Part shown: piece by piece, positions 27,600 through 36,247 of the stretch | How positions within the stretch are numbered: position 1 is the first letter of the stretch | Layout of the letters: every line of letters starts with the position of its first letter | NCBI GenBank assembly: GCA_003566885.1 | Contig: PXBO01000010.1 | Span: 1-64,000, forward strand | Reading direction: 5' to 3' | Source: Opitutia bacterium | GTDB taxonomy: Bacteria; Verrucomicrobiota; Verrucomicrobiia; Opitutales; T3Sed10-336 | Length of the DNA stretch: 64,000 bases | The notes under the pieces: generated by a model | What the model was told of the DNA's origin: nothing | Seen by the model: only the letters and a program-made list of their open reading frames with translations | The model's database searches: none | Position numbers and translations under genes: made by a program

Positions 27600-27875
27600 A
27601 TGAAGGTTGTTAATATCCAGAACGCCAAAACCCATCTTTCCCGGTTGCTGGAGGATGTCGTTGCGGGCGAGGAGGTGGTGATCGCCAAAGCGGGCAAACC
27701 CCTGGCGCGGCTGACCGCTTATGAGGAGTCCCGGAAGCCGCGGAAACTGGGGGCTTTGAAGGGGGCGATCACCGAAACCTCCGACTGCTGGGCGCCGGAT
27801 CCGGAGATCGATGCGTTGTTTTACGGAGCCGAAGACGACTTGCCGGAAAACCGTGTTGCGGAAAGTCAGAGATGA
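27600..27875 (+). CDS. Phd-like antitoxin
   Basis: MKVVNIQNAKTHLSRLLEDVVAGEEVVIAKAGKPLARLTAYE...; Phd/VapB pattern; 4-nt overlap with the PIN toxin. Confidence 0.9.
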   Translation: MKVVNIQNAKTHLSRLLEDVVAGEEVVIAKAGKPLARLTAYEESRKPRKLGALKGAITETSDCWAPDPEIDALFYGAEDDLPENRVAESQR

Positions 27876-28249
27876 ACATCCTGCTCGATTCCCACGCCCT
27901 GATCTGGGCTCTGCACAATCCGGGCGAACTGCGGCCCGCCGCGCGCCAGGCGCTGGAAAATCCGGAAAACCTGGTGTTTTTCAGTGCCGGCGCGGCGTGG
28001 GAGTTGGAACTGAAAGCGGCCAAGGGGAAATTGGTCCTCCCGGAGCGATGGCTGGAGGCGGCAGTCGAAACCGGGTTTCGAGCGTTGCCGGTGACGGCAG
28101 AAGACGCCGCCGCCAGCGCCCGGCTTCCCTGGCATCACAACGATCCCTTCGACCGGCTGTTCATCGCCCAGGCCGCACGACGAGGCTGGCGCATGGCCAC
28201 CCGGGACGCGTTCTCGCCCCGCTACCCTGTTCGCATCCTAGCGGTTTAG
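27872..28249 (+). CDS. PIN-domain toxin
   Basis: MNILLDSHALIWALHNPGELRPAARQALENPENLVFFSAGAAWELELKAAKGKL...DPFDRLFIAQAARRGWRMATRDAFSPRYPVRIL. Confidence 0.9.
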   Translation: MNILLDSHALIWALHNPGELRPAARQALENPENLVFFSAGAAWELELKAAKGKLVLPERWLEAAVETGFRALPVTAEDAAASARLPWHHNDPFDRLFIAQAARRGWRMATRDAFSPRYPVRILAV

Positions 28250-28509
28250 TGACCACGATCCGGGATCCAAGGGAACTTTTCGCGCAGATGACACATGGAA
28301 TTGGAATGTCGGGGGAATCGTTGAATGTCGTTAACGATCACAGAGCCCAACATCCGGAGAAAACCTCAGCGTCTCCGCGCCTCCGCGTGAAATATTGTGC
28401 CTTTGGGCCGGAACGAGGTAATACTGGAAGGCAAACGGTGTGAAGACCGACACCGATGGTTAAAATTTGCCGCCGCGTCAATTAGCGGTTCGATAGTCTG
28501 TCGTTTCCG

Positions 28510-29130
28510 ATGAAAGTTCCGTACGTCACCGCCGCTTTGCCGGATAACATCTCCAAAGGTTACCGACGGATCCTCGAGGCTCGTCGCGACAACCTGCTCG
28601 CATCCCTTGAGCGCGTTCCCGGCGCCCGTGAACCTTACGACCTGGAAATCGGGTGCGGGCACGGTCATTTCATGGCCGGATACGCCGCCGCGCATCCGGA
28701 GAGGTACGGCATCGGCATCGACATCTCCGGGGGACGCCTGGAACGGGCTCAACGGAAAACCGACCGGTCCGGCCTGAACAACGTCTCCTGGATCCAGGCC
28801 GAAGCGGAACTCTTCCTGGAATCCGTCCCGGAAACCATTCGGTTTTCACGTGTCTTCATTCTTTTTCCCGATCCCTGGCCCAAAAAGCGTCACCACAAGC
28901 ACCGCCTGGTGAGTTCCGGGTTCCTCAACGCGTTGGCCACCGTGTGCACGGCCGGAGCCACTCTCTATTTCCGCAGCGACCACTTTCCCTATGTGGATGC
29001 GGTGCAAAACGTCATCGCGGCGAGCTCTGAATGGGAACCGTCAGCCGACGCCCCATGGGCTTGGGAGGAACCGTCCGTGTTTCAGGAACTGGCAGATCAG
29101 TACCGCTCGCTGGTCGCTATCAGGGCGTGA
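28510..29130 (+). CDS. trmB: tRNA (guanine-N7)-methyltransferase TrmB
   Basis: YDLEIGCGHGHFMAGYAAAHPERYGIGIDISGGRLERAQRK, FILFPDPWPKKRHHKHRLVSSGFLNALA, FRSDHFPYVDAVQNV. Confidence 0.93.
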   Translation: MKVPYVTAALPDNISKGYRRILEARRDNLLASLERVPGAREPYDLEIGCGHGHFMAGYAAAHPERYGIGIDISGGRLERAQRKTDRSGLNNVSWIQAEAELFLESVPETIRFSRVFILFPDPWPKKRHHKHRLVSSGFLNALATVCTAGATLYFRSDHFPYVDAVQNVIAASSEWEPSADAPWAWEEPSVFQELADQYRSLVAIRA

Positions 29131-29211
29131 GGCGAAGCGCCCGTGACTCTTATCGGAAGATTCGCTCGAGCGGGAGCCCGACGCCATAACGGCATAAACC
29201 CAACGGGCAGT

Positions 29212-29412
29212 TCAAAAAAACTCCAGCCAGGCGATCAGGAAAAACTGCAACAACGCCATGCAGAACACCAGAACCAGTGTCGCCACAAAAAACGCGTCGA
29301 GCGCCATCGTTCGTCCATTCCGTCTGCGTTTGGGCACGGAGGCCCGGCGTGCCGGTTTCTTCTTCGCGGGCCGGCGGTAGAGGGACTCGGTCAAGTTGTC
29401 TTTCGGCGGCAT
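29212..29412 (-). CDS. Small putative membrane protein, Lys/Arg-rich N-terminus and one TM helix
   Basis: MPPKDNLTESLYRRPAKKKPARRASVPKRRRNGRTMALDAFFVATLVLVFCMALLQFFLIAWLEFF; fits the gap between trmB and rnd. Confidence 0.4.
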   Translation of the reverse strand: MPPKDNLTESLYRRPAKKKPARRASVPKRRRNGRTMALDAFFVATLVLVFCMALLQFFLIAWLEFF

Positions 29413-29519
29413 GAGGGCTAATCGGCTTTCGAGGAACCGGCAACGCGCCCGGATTCCTGAAATTCAGTCGTTGAGTTCCCCTTTGACTTTAGGGTTAAAC
29501 CGGTTCCCATACTCCAACC

Positions 29520-30695
29520 TCACTTCAGATCCAGCCCCTCCCGCAGCAGTTCGGCCTGCCAGGGCAAAAGGAGTTCGTCCATTTTAGTCTGGTTGCGGCT
29601 GAGCACCGCCAGCTGGGTGCGATTGGCGATCAGCGACGGATCGATGCCCAGCTTCGTCGCCTTCCGGTCGCGCAGCTCGCGCAACGCCTCCTGCCGCTCC
29701 AGTTCCTCCGCGCTGAACGGCTGACGGCGGCGCCCCTCGTTCGGGCGGCTGGGAAGAGAATCCGGGTCGCGTTCCCGTCCGCGCTGGATCGCCTTTTCCA
29801 ACGCTTTGCGATGCCGGGCGAAAAGGCGGGCCGGCAAGGCCTTGTGCCATTCGGTTCCCGAAGACCGTCCCGCGGCGGCGGCCACATCGACCAAAAAGTT
29901 GTTGTTCAGTATCTTGAAGGGCGGCAGATCGGCTTTTTCGGCCGACCGTTCCCTCCAGTGCCACAGTTCATAGAGCACCGCCTGGCTGCGAGGGGGGAGC
30001 CGCGTGGAGCCGGCCAATCGCCAGGCATTCTCATCCTTTTCGCCAAAACCGTCAACCGCGGCTTCGATCTGGAATTCGCAGCGCTGCTGCAGCCAATCAA
30101 CCCGCTTCTTCCGTTTCAATTCCGCCAGCATCTTCTTCCGGATCTCTTCCAGGTACAGAACGTCCTCGGCGGCATAATCAAGCATCTTTTTGGGAAGGGG
30201 TCGCTTCGACCAGTCGCTCTTCTGATGACCTTTGGGCATTTCAATGCCCACGTAATGTTCCACCAATCCCCCCAAACCGGTCTTGGGCAAGCCGAGCAAC
30301 TGGGCGCCGAGCATCGTGTCGAAAAGCCGCTCCGGACGAAAGCTGTAGTGGTCGGCCATCAGGCGCAGATCGAAATCACTGCCGTGCATGATCAACAGCC
30401 GGGTCCTGAAAACCTCCATCAGGCCCCGCATGTCCAGATCCTCCAGCACATCGACCAGGAAGATGCGATCACCCGCCTTTATCTGGAACAGGCAAATCCT
30501 GTTCCGGTAGTGGTACATGTTGTCGGCTTCGGTATCGAGCGGCACCTCATCGAAGTTCGCGATAATATCGACCAGAGTATCCAGTTCCTCCTGCCGGTCG
30601 ATCCATTCGTAGGCTTTGCTCACTCGCGTTTTCGTTTCGGTTCGATTCGGCAAACGAAAGAGTCGGCGCCAAGGCGCCCCGGAGATAAATTTCAT
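29520..30695 (-). CDS. rnd: Ribonuclease D-like 3'-5' exonuclease with HRDC region
   Basis: VPLDTEADNMYHYRNRICLFQI, DTMLGAQLLGLPKTGLGGLVEHYVGIEMPKGHQKSDWSKRPLPKKMLDYAAEDVLYLEEI. Confidence 0.92.
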   Translation of the reverse strand: MKFISGAPWRRLFRLPNRTETKTRVSKAYEWIDRQEELDTLVDIIANFDEVPLDTEADNMYHYRNRICLFQIKAGDRIFLVDVLEDLDMRGLMEVFRTRLLIMHGSDFDLRLMADHYSFRPERLFDTMLGAQLLGLPKTGLGGLVEHYVGIEMPKGHQKSDWSKRPLPKKMLDYAAEDVLYLEEIRKKMLAELKRKKRVDWLQQRCEFQIEAAVDGFGEKDENAWRLAGSTRLPPRSQAVLYELWHWRERSAEKADLPPFKILNNNFLVDVAAAAGRSSGTEWHKALPARLFARHRKALEKAIQRGRERDPDSLPSRPNEGRRRQPFSAEELERQEALRELRDRKATKLGIDPSLIANRTQLAVLSRNQTKMDELLLPWQAELLREGLDLK

Positions 30696-30837
30696 GGCCC
30701 CCGGCCGTCCTCCCTTTCGGCATTTGAAAAACTGATCACGCCCATTTTGTATTAACGATCCTGAGCGTTTTCAAGCCCGGTCTCCGAAACGTCGTGGCCC
30801 GAAAATCAAAAGCGTGGTAGGGTTGGGAGATCAAGCC

Positions 30838-31605
30838 ATGAAAACCATCGTACTCTGCAGCGGCGGGATGGATTCCGTCACCGCCCTCTACCAGGCGCAC
30901 CGCGAACATGAGGTGGCCGGAGCGCTCGGATTCCATTACGGTTCCAAGCACAACGACCGGGAGTTGCCCTGCGCCCGGCACCACGCCGCCAAACTCGGTG
31001 TGCCGTTCCGGGTGGTGACCCTGGATTTCATGGACGCGCTCCTGGATTCTCACCTGCTTCGGTCCGGAGGCGACATACCCGACGGGCACTACGCCGAGGA
31101 AACCATGAAACAAACGGTGGTCCCTTTCCGCAACGGCATCCTGTTGTCGATCGCCGCCGGCTACGCCGAAAGCGCCGGGGCCGGAGGCGTCCTCATCGCG
31201 GCCCACTCAGGAGATCACGCCATCTACCCGGACTGCCGGGAACCGTTTATGGAGGCCATGGGTCGGGCCATGGCAACCGGGACTTACCCCGGCATCCGGC
31301 TGTTGCGCCCCTTTATCGCCCTGGATAAAGCCGGAATCGTTCGAATCGGCGCGGAGCTTGGAGTCGATTACGCCCACACGTGGTCCTGTTACAAAGGCCG
31401 GGAACGCCATTGCGGGGTCTGCGGCACCTGTGTGGAACGGCGTGAGGCCTTCCTGCAAGCCGGAGCGACCGATCCCACCGCATACGAAAAAACCCCGCCC
31501 CTGCCGGCGGCGCCCGCGGGTGCCGTCCCATCCGGACCCCCGATCGGAGAAAGGTCCGATGCCACGGGGCAGACCGTTGACCGCACCCGGAGCGCCGGTC
31601 AGTAA
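30838..31605 (+). CDS. queC: 7-cyano-7-deazaguanine synthase QueC
   Basis: MKTIVLCSGGMDSVTALYQA, FHYGSKHNDRELPCARHHA, VPFRNGILLSIAAGYAES, TWSCYKGRERHCGVCGTCVERREAF. Confidence 0.95.
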   Translation: MKTIVLCSGGMDSVTALYQAHREHEVAGALGFHYGSKHNDRELPCARHHAAKLGVPFRVVTLDFMDALLDSHLLRSGGDIPDGHYAEETMKQTVVPFRNGILLSIAAGYAESAGAGGVLIAAHSGDHAIYPDCREPFMEAMGRAMATGTYPGIRLLRPFIALDKAGIVRIGAELGVDYAHTWSCYKGRERHCGVCGTCVERREAFLQAGATDPTAYEKTPPLPAAPAGAVPSGPPIGERSDATGQTVDRTRSAGQ

Positions 31606-32305
31606 TCGAATCGTGCGGATTTCCGAAATATTTCATTCCATCCAGGGGGAAGGTCAACTGACCGGCATTCCTTCGGTCTTTGTGCGCACCTCGGGATGCA
31701 ATCTCCGTTGCGGTTGGTGCGACACCCCCTACGCGTCCTGGAATCCGGAAGGGGATCATCTCACGGTTCCGGAAATTGTCGACCGGGTCCGGGCGTATGC
31801 CTGCCGTCACATCGTCCTCACCGGCGGCGAACCGATGGTCGCTGACGAGGTCCCTGAACTCGCCGCCGTCCTGCGCGAAACCGGACATCATATCACCATT
31901 GAAACCGCCGCCACCGTGCCTCCGAACGGCATCGCCTGCGACCTGGCATCCCTCAGTCCGAAACTCTCCAATTCCGATCCCGGCCCGGAAGCACCGGGGG
32001 ATTGGCGGGAGCGACATGAGGCGCGGCGTCTGCGACCGGAGGTCATTCGATCCTGGATCGACGCCTATTCCTGCCAGTTGAAATTCGTGGTGGCGGGGGA
32101 GGAAGACCTCCCCGAGATCCAGGACCTTCTGGCCTCGCTCAACCGAACGATTCCCCCGGAAACGGTGCTGCTGATGCCGGAAGGGATAGATCCAGCCGTG
32201 CTGCGCCAACGTTCCCTATGGCTGGCCGAACTCTGCCGACGACACGGCTATCGCTTTTCGCCCCGGCTTCACATCGAACTCTTCGGCAACACCCGGGGAA
32301 CGTGA
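31559..32305 (+). CDS. queE: 7-carboxy-7-deazaguanine synthase QueE (radical SAM)
   Basis: ISEIFHSIQGEGQLTGIPSVFVRTSGCNLRCGWCDTPYASW (CxxxCxxC), HIVLTGGEP; overlaps queC 3' end. Confidence 0.94.
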   Translation: MPRGRPLTAPGAPVSNRIVRISEIFHSIQGEGQLTGIPSVFVRTSGCNLRCGWCDTPYASWNPEGDHLTVPEIVDRVRAYACRHIVLTGGEPMVADEVPELAAVLRETGHHITIETAATVPPNGIACDLASLSPKLSNSDPGPEAPGDWRERHEARRLRPEVIRSWIDAYSCQLKFVVAGEEDLPEIQDLLASLNRTIPPETVLLMPEGIDPAVLRQRSLWLAELCRRHGYRFSPRLHIELFGNTRGT

Positions 32306-32653
32306 GCGATTGCGGATTGAAGATCGAAGAATGAAGAATGAGAGCACTCGGTTAGGGCAGGTTGCTGGAATTTTCGTGGCCTCGGGCCTTCGCCCGATGA
32401 GTGAGGGGGCGGGTACGAAAGGTGAGTTTCGAAGACATCTCCAGCGTTCGAAACGTTTCCCACCGAGCGTCATCCGGCGAAGGCCCCCGGCCAGCCGGAA
32501 CCACGATGGTCTCGAAATCCATCCTTAACTGAGGGCCATTCCAATTAGGGGTTTTATGGACGGAGCCGCGCTCTCCATCAAAATGATGTTGGCCTCACGC
32601 GATATTTTAGAATTTCGGGACGGGGACGCTTGCTCCGACGAGAGGGCTTGGGT

Positions 32654-33472
32654 ATGACGGAGCGCATGAAAATTGTGCGTTATCGGGATGAAGCCGGGAC
32701 CGTTGGTTATGGGGCGGAACGGGAGAACGGAGATTGCCTGGCGATCGAGGGCGATATTTTCGCCGATTATTCCCTTACGGATCGCCCGGTCCGGGTGGCC
32801 AAACTCCTGGCGCCGGTGACCCCGCCACTCATTCTCTGCATCGGGCTCAATTACCGCAAACACGCCGAGGAGACCGGGGCGAAAGTTCCGGAATTTCCGG
32901 TGGTGTTTCACAAAAGCCCGGCGGCGCTGCAGCATCCCGGTGAACCGATCCTCCTGCCCAGATTTCTGCCGAGCGACAAAGTCGACTATGAGTGCGAACT
33001 GGCCGTGGTGATCGGCCGCGCCTGCAAAAACGTACGCCGGGAGAACGCGCTGGATCACGTTCTCGGATACACCTGCGGCAACGACGTCAGCGCCCGGGAC
33101 TGGCAGAAGGAAAAGGGCGGGGGACAATGGTGCCGCGCCAAGAGCTTCGACACCTTCGCCCCGCTCGGACCCTGTCTGGTTACCCCCGACGAGATCCCCA
33201 ATCCGAACGCCCTGAAAATCACCACCCGCCTGAACGGGGAAGCGGTCCAGGAGAGCAACACCTCCGACATGATTTTCGACGTGCCCGCCCTGATCGCGTT
33301 TCTCAGCGGCAGCACCACGCTGCCCGCGGGCACTGTCATTCTGACCGGTACCCCCGAAGGCGTCGGCATGGCTCGCACCCCGCCCCTGTGGTTGAAAAAT
33401 GGTGACACGGTGCAGGTAGAAATCGAAAAAATCGGAGAACTCAGCAACCCGGTGAAAACGGAGGAGGCCTAA
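32654..33472 (+). CDS. Fumarylacetoacetate hydrolase family protein
   Basis: ILCIGLNYRKHAEETG, VDYECELAVVIGRACKNV, GYTCGNDVSARDWQ, GTVILTGTPEGVGMAR. Confidence 0.92.
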   Translation: MTERMKIVRYRDEAGTVGYGAERENGDCLAIEGDIFADYSLTDRPVRVAKLLAPVTPPLILCIGLNYRKHAEETGAKVPEFPVVFHKSPAALQHPGEPILLPRFLPSDKVDYECELAVVIGRACKNVRRENALDHVLGYTCGNDVSARDWQKEKGGGQWCRAKSFDTFAPLGPCLVTPDEIPNPNALKITTRLNGEAVQESNTSDMIFDVPALIAFLSGSTTLPAGTVILTGTPEGVGMARTPPLWLKNGDTVQVEIEKIGELSNPVKTEEA

Positions 33473-33604
33473 AGCTCCCCGCCGGAATCACCCGGGGTAA
33501 ACCCGGTCGCCACGATTAGGATACCAGCGTGGCGACGGGCTCTACGCCCGGAGAGCCCTCTTGGATTGTTTTCCGATCAAGACACTCCGGGCGGTCCACA
33601 CCCC

Positions 33605-34593
33605 TCAACCCTTCAATTCCTCTTCCACTACCGCCCAGCGCTCTTCCGGCAGGGTGGCGCCCATGACCTGGACCACTTCGGCGCCCAGGAGCGAACCGAA
33701 TCGGCCGCAATCCGCCAACTCGCGGCCGTGGAGCCACCCGTAGAGAAATCCGGCCGCCCACAAATCCCCGGCGCCGGTGGTATCGACGACGTTGTCGACC
33801 CGGACCGGATCGACGCGAACCACCTTCTCACCGCGGGCAATGTAGGAGCCTTCCTTGCCCACCTTGACCACAGCCGTGTCACAGAGCCGGGCCAATTCCC
33901 TGGCCATGGCCTCGTAGTCATTGCCCTTGCCGCAATAGGCGCTGGCTTCCTCTTCGTTGGCGAAAACCACGTCCACGTAGTCACGGAGAATGCCGGGCAG
34001 GACATCCCTGGTGCCATTCACCACTTCGAATGACGCCAGATCGACACTGATGGAACAGCCGGCCTCTTTGGCCGAGTCGAGGACTTTTTGCATCAGGTCG
34101 CGGTTGAAAAGCAAGTACCCTTCGATATGCGCATGCTGACAATCCCGGAAATCCTCGACGCTGACCTCGTCGGGGGTCAGCGTCATCGCCGCGCCGAGAT
34201 CGGTGCGCATGGTACGTTCGGAATCGGGGGTCACCAGCGAAAGACAACGTCCATTCGGAACCCCGCCTTCCTTGAAGCGCGAGGTGTCGCCGCCCAGGTC
34301 TGCAAATCGCCGTTTATAAAATTCCGCTCCGGCGTCGTTGCCAATCTTTCCCAGAAAGGTGGCGGGTACCCCCAGGCGAGCCAGCGTGAAGATACTGTTC
34401 CCGGCTGAACCGCCGGCGGCTTCCACCAACTCGCCCTCGACCTTCGCCAACAGCGCTCCCATGGTTTCCGTATCCACCAGTTCCATGCCGCCTTTGGCTC
34501 CTTCGATAGCTTCCAGGAACGCATCCTCAACCCGCGCCAGTGAATCCACGATAGGCGAGCCTACTCCGATGATTTTGTATTTTTTCTCTGCCA
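33605..34593 (-). CDS. PfkB-family carbohydrate/nucleoside kinase (adenosine kinase-like)
   Basis: MAEKKYKIIGVGSPIVDSLARV, AAGGSAGNSIFTLARLGVPATFLGKIGNDAGAEFY, VDTTGAGDLWAAGFLYGW. Confidence 0.92.
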
Positions 34594-34846
34594 TAAATTC
34601 GTCGTCCCCGCGCCACCCTCTTGCGATCGATTGCGGCGCACGAATTACCATTACATCCACAAGCCTGTCAGCGGGGCAACGAGAAAAACATCGCGAGCTA
34701 TCGGCTCCGCCAAAAACAGGGTCGAAAACTCTTCACGCAAAATCGTCCGGCCCCCGGTTTCGACACGGAAACGTCGATACGCACTCGTCCAAAAAAAAAG
34801 AGGCCAAAAACGCCGGGTTTCAGTTCGATTACGCTTGCAAAAACCC

Positions 34847-34880
34847 GTTACAATTCTGTAACAAAATGAATTCCATTCAT
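34847..34880. promoter_or_regulatory. Two adjacent inverted repeats upstream of porin-like gene
   Basis: GTTACA-attc-TGTAAC (34847-34862) and ATGAAT-tcc-ATTCAT (34866-34880). Confidence 0.5.
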
Positions 34881-34943
34881 CATCGCATGGTAACCGATGA
34901 CGAGAACCGCATCAATAAAACCCTTATTGCAGACAACGAAAAA

Positions 34944-36140
34944 ATGAAAACTCATTCATCTCGATCGATACGTTATGCCTCCCTGTTGGGGGTCGCCGCC
35001 CTAATGGTGCCGGCAGGTTTGAACGCACAGAATGACGCCATGGATGCCTTGGAACCCGTGCTGAGTTCGGTAAGCGATCTCCGGCTGAAGGGTTCCTTCG
35101 GCGCGGAGTTCGGCGCCTCCAGCGCCAACCGCAACCGCGGGGGCGCGGGTAATACGGAAAGTTTCCATACTTTCAACATCTCGCACGTTCGCTTCGGCGC
35201 CGAAGCAACCGTGTATGATGATTTCCACCTCGATGCCACCGTATCCCTGCTTCCCACATTCGGAAACGTCATCCACGATCTCGGGGGTGAGGGCGCGGGC
35301 GTGAACCTTTATCATGCCTCACTTGCCTACACCGGCTTCGAAGTCACCGATCTGACTTTCGGATACATGTTCCCGCGCTTCGGACTCGAGAGGAACACCG
35401 CGGATGAAGATATTATCACCATCACTCGTACCGCCCTTACCGGCCTCGTCGCCCCGTTCCAGCACACCGGTCTGGCCGCCCACGGGGATTGGGACATCTT
35501 CGATTATCATGTGGGAATCTACAACGGTGATGCCGGCGGCGGAACCAACCCGTCCGGGCAGTATCCGGTCGGCTATCTCTTCAACCTCAGCGGCGGTGTC
35601 GATCTCGATGAATACGCCGCCGCCCTGCATGAGGACCTTTCCGCCGATCTCCGTGTGGACTTCCTCTACAACGACGAGGTCGGTACCGGCGCCGGGGGAG
35701 AAGCATTCAAAAATGCCGTGGCAATCGGGACCAACGTCAGCTTCTTGGGAATCGACGTGACCTACGAATACATGTGGGCCCGGGCCACCAACAACCTCGG
35801 CCTCGCCAGCCGCCCCAAGGTGCACGGGTATTACATCATGCCTTCCTACTTCGTAACCGATCGGTTCCAGGCCGTGGCCCGTTATGAGAGGATGCGAAAC
35901 ACTGAAGGAAATGTCATCGGAGGCGCCTTCTCCCACAACGTGTACGCCGCCGACATCGCGGGGATTTCCGCCGGAGGGAACAAGTACCAGGCCATTTACC
36001 TGGGCGGCAACTACTACCTCCATGGAGAGAATCTCAAACTGATGGCAGGCCTCGAGCTTGCGGAATTGCGCAATACGACAACGACCAACTTCCAGAGCCG
36101 CACCCACACGGCCATGACCGCGTTGCGCATGCAGTTCTGA
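34944..36140 (+). CDS. Porin-like outer-membrane protein (OprO/OprP-like by eye)
   Basis: Signal peptide YASLLGVAALMVPAGLNAQ; ~395 aa beta-rich with terminal aromatic (MTALRMQF). Confidence 0.65.
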   Translation: MKTHSSRSIRYASLLGVAALMVPAGLNAQNDAMDALEPVLSSVSDLRLKGSFGAEFGASSANRNRGGAGNTESFHTFNISHVRFGAEATVYDDFHLDATVSLLPTFGNVIHDLGGEGAGVNLYHASLAYTGFEVTDLTFGYMFPRFGLERNTADEDIITITRTALTGLVAPFQHTGLAAHGDWDIFDYHVGIYNGDAGGGTNPSGQYPVGYLFNLSGGVDLDEYAAALHEDLSADLRVDFLYNDEVGTGAGGEAFKNAVAIGTNVSFLGIDVTYEYMWARATNNLGLASRPKVHGYYIMPSYFVTDRFQAVARYERMRNTEGNVIGGAFSHNVYAADIAGISAGGNKYQAIYLGGNYYLHGENLKLMAGLELAELRNTTTTNFQSRTHTAMTALRMQF

Positions 36141-36167
36141 TTCACCTCACGAGCTGTTACAATTCCC

Positions 36168-36200
36168 AAAGCGGGCTTCCTCACGGGAGCCCGCTTTTTT
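36168..36200 (+). terminator. Rho-independent terminator after porin-like gene
   Basis: AGCGGGCT-tcctcacggg?-AGCCCGCT followed by TTTTTT. Confidence 0.85.
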
Positions 36201-36247
36201 GCCGGGGGTACGAATTCATTCGACCTGTTGCACCGAACAGAGAGGGC

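Noticed and set aside
30736-30837. preQ1 riboswitch upstream of queC
   Set aside because: I looked for the preQ1 aptamer's conserved C-rich/A-rich tail next to the RBS and could not see a convincing match; an Infernal scan would be decisive.
32982-33472. Plus-strand ORF 32992..33405 as a separate gene
   Set aside because: Out-of-frame arginine-rich shadow within the FAH-family CDS.
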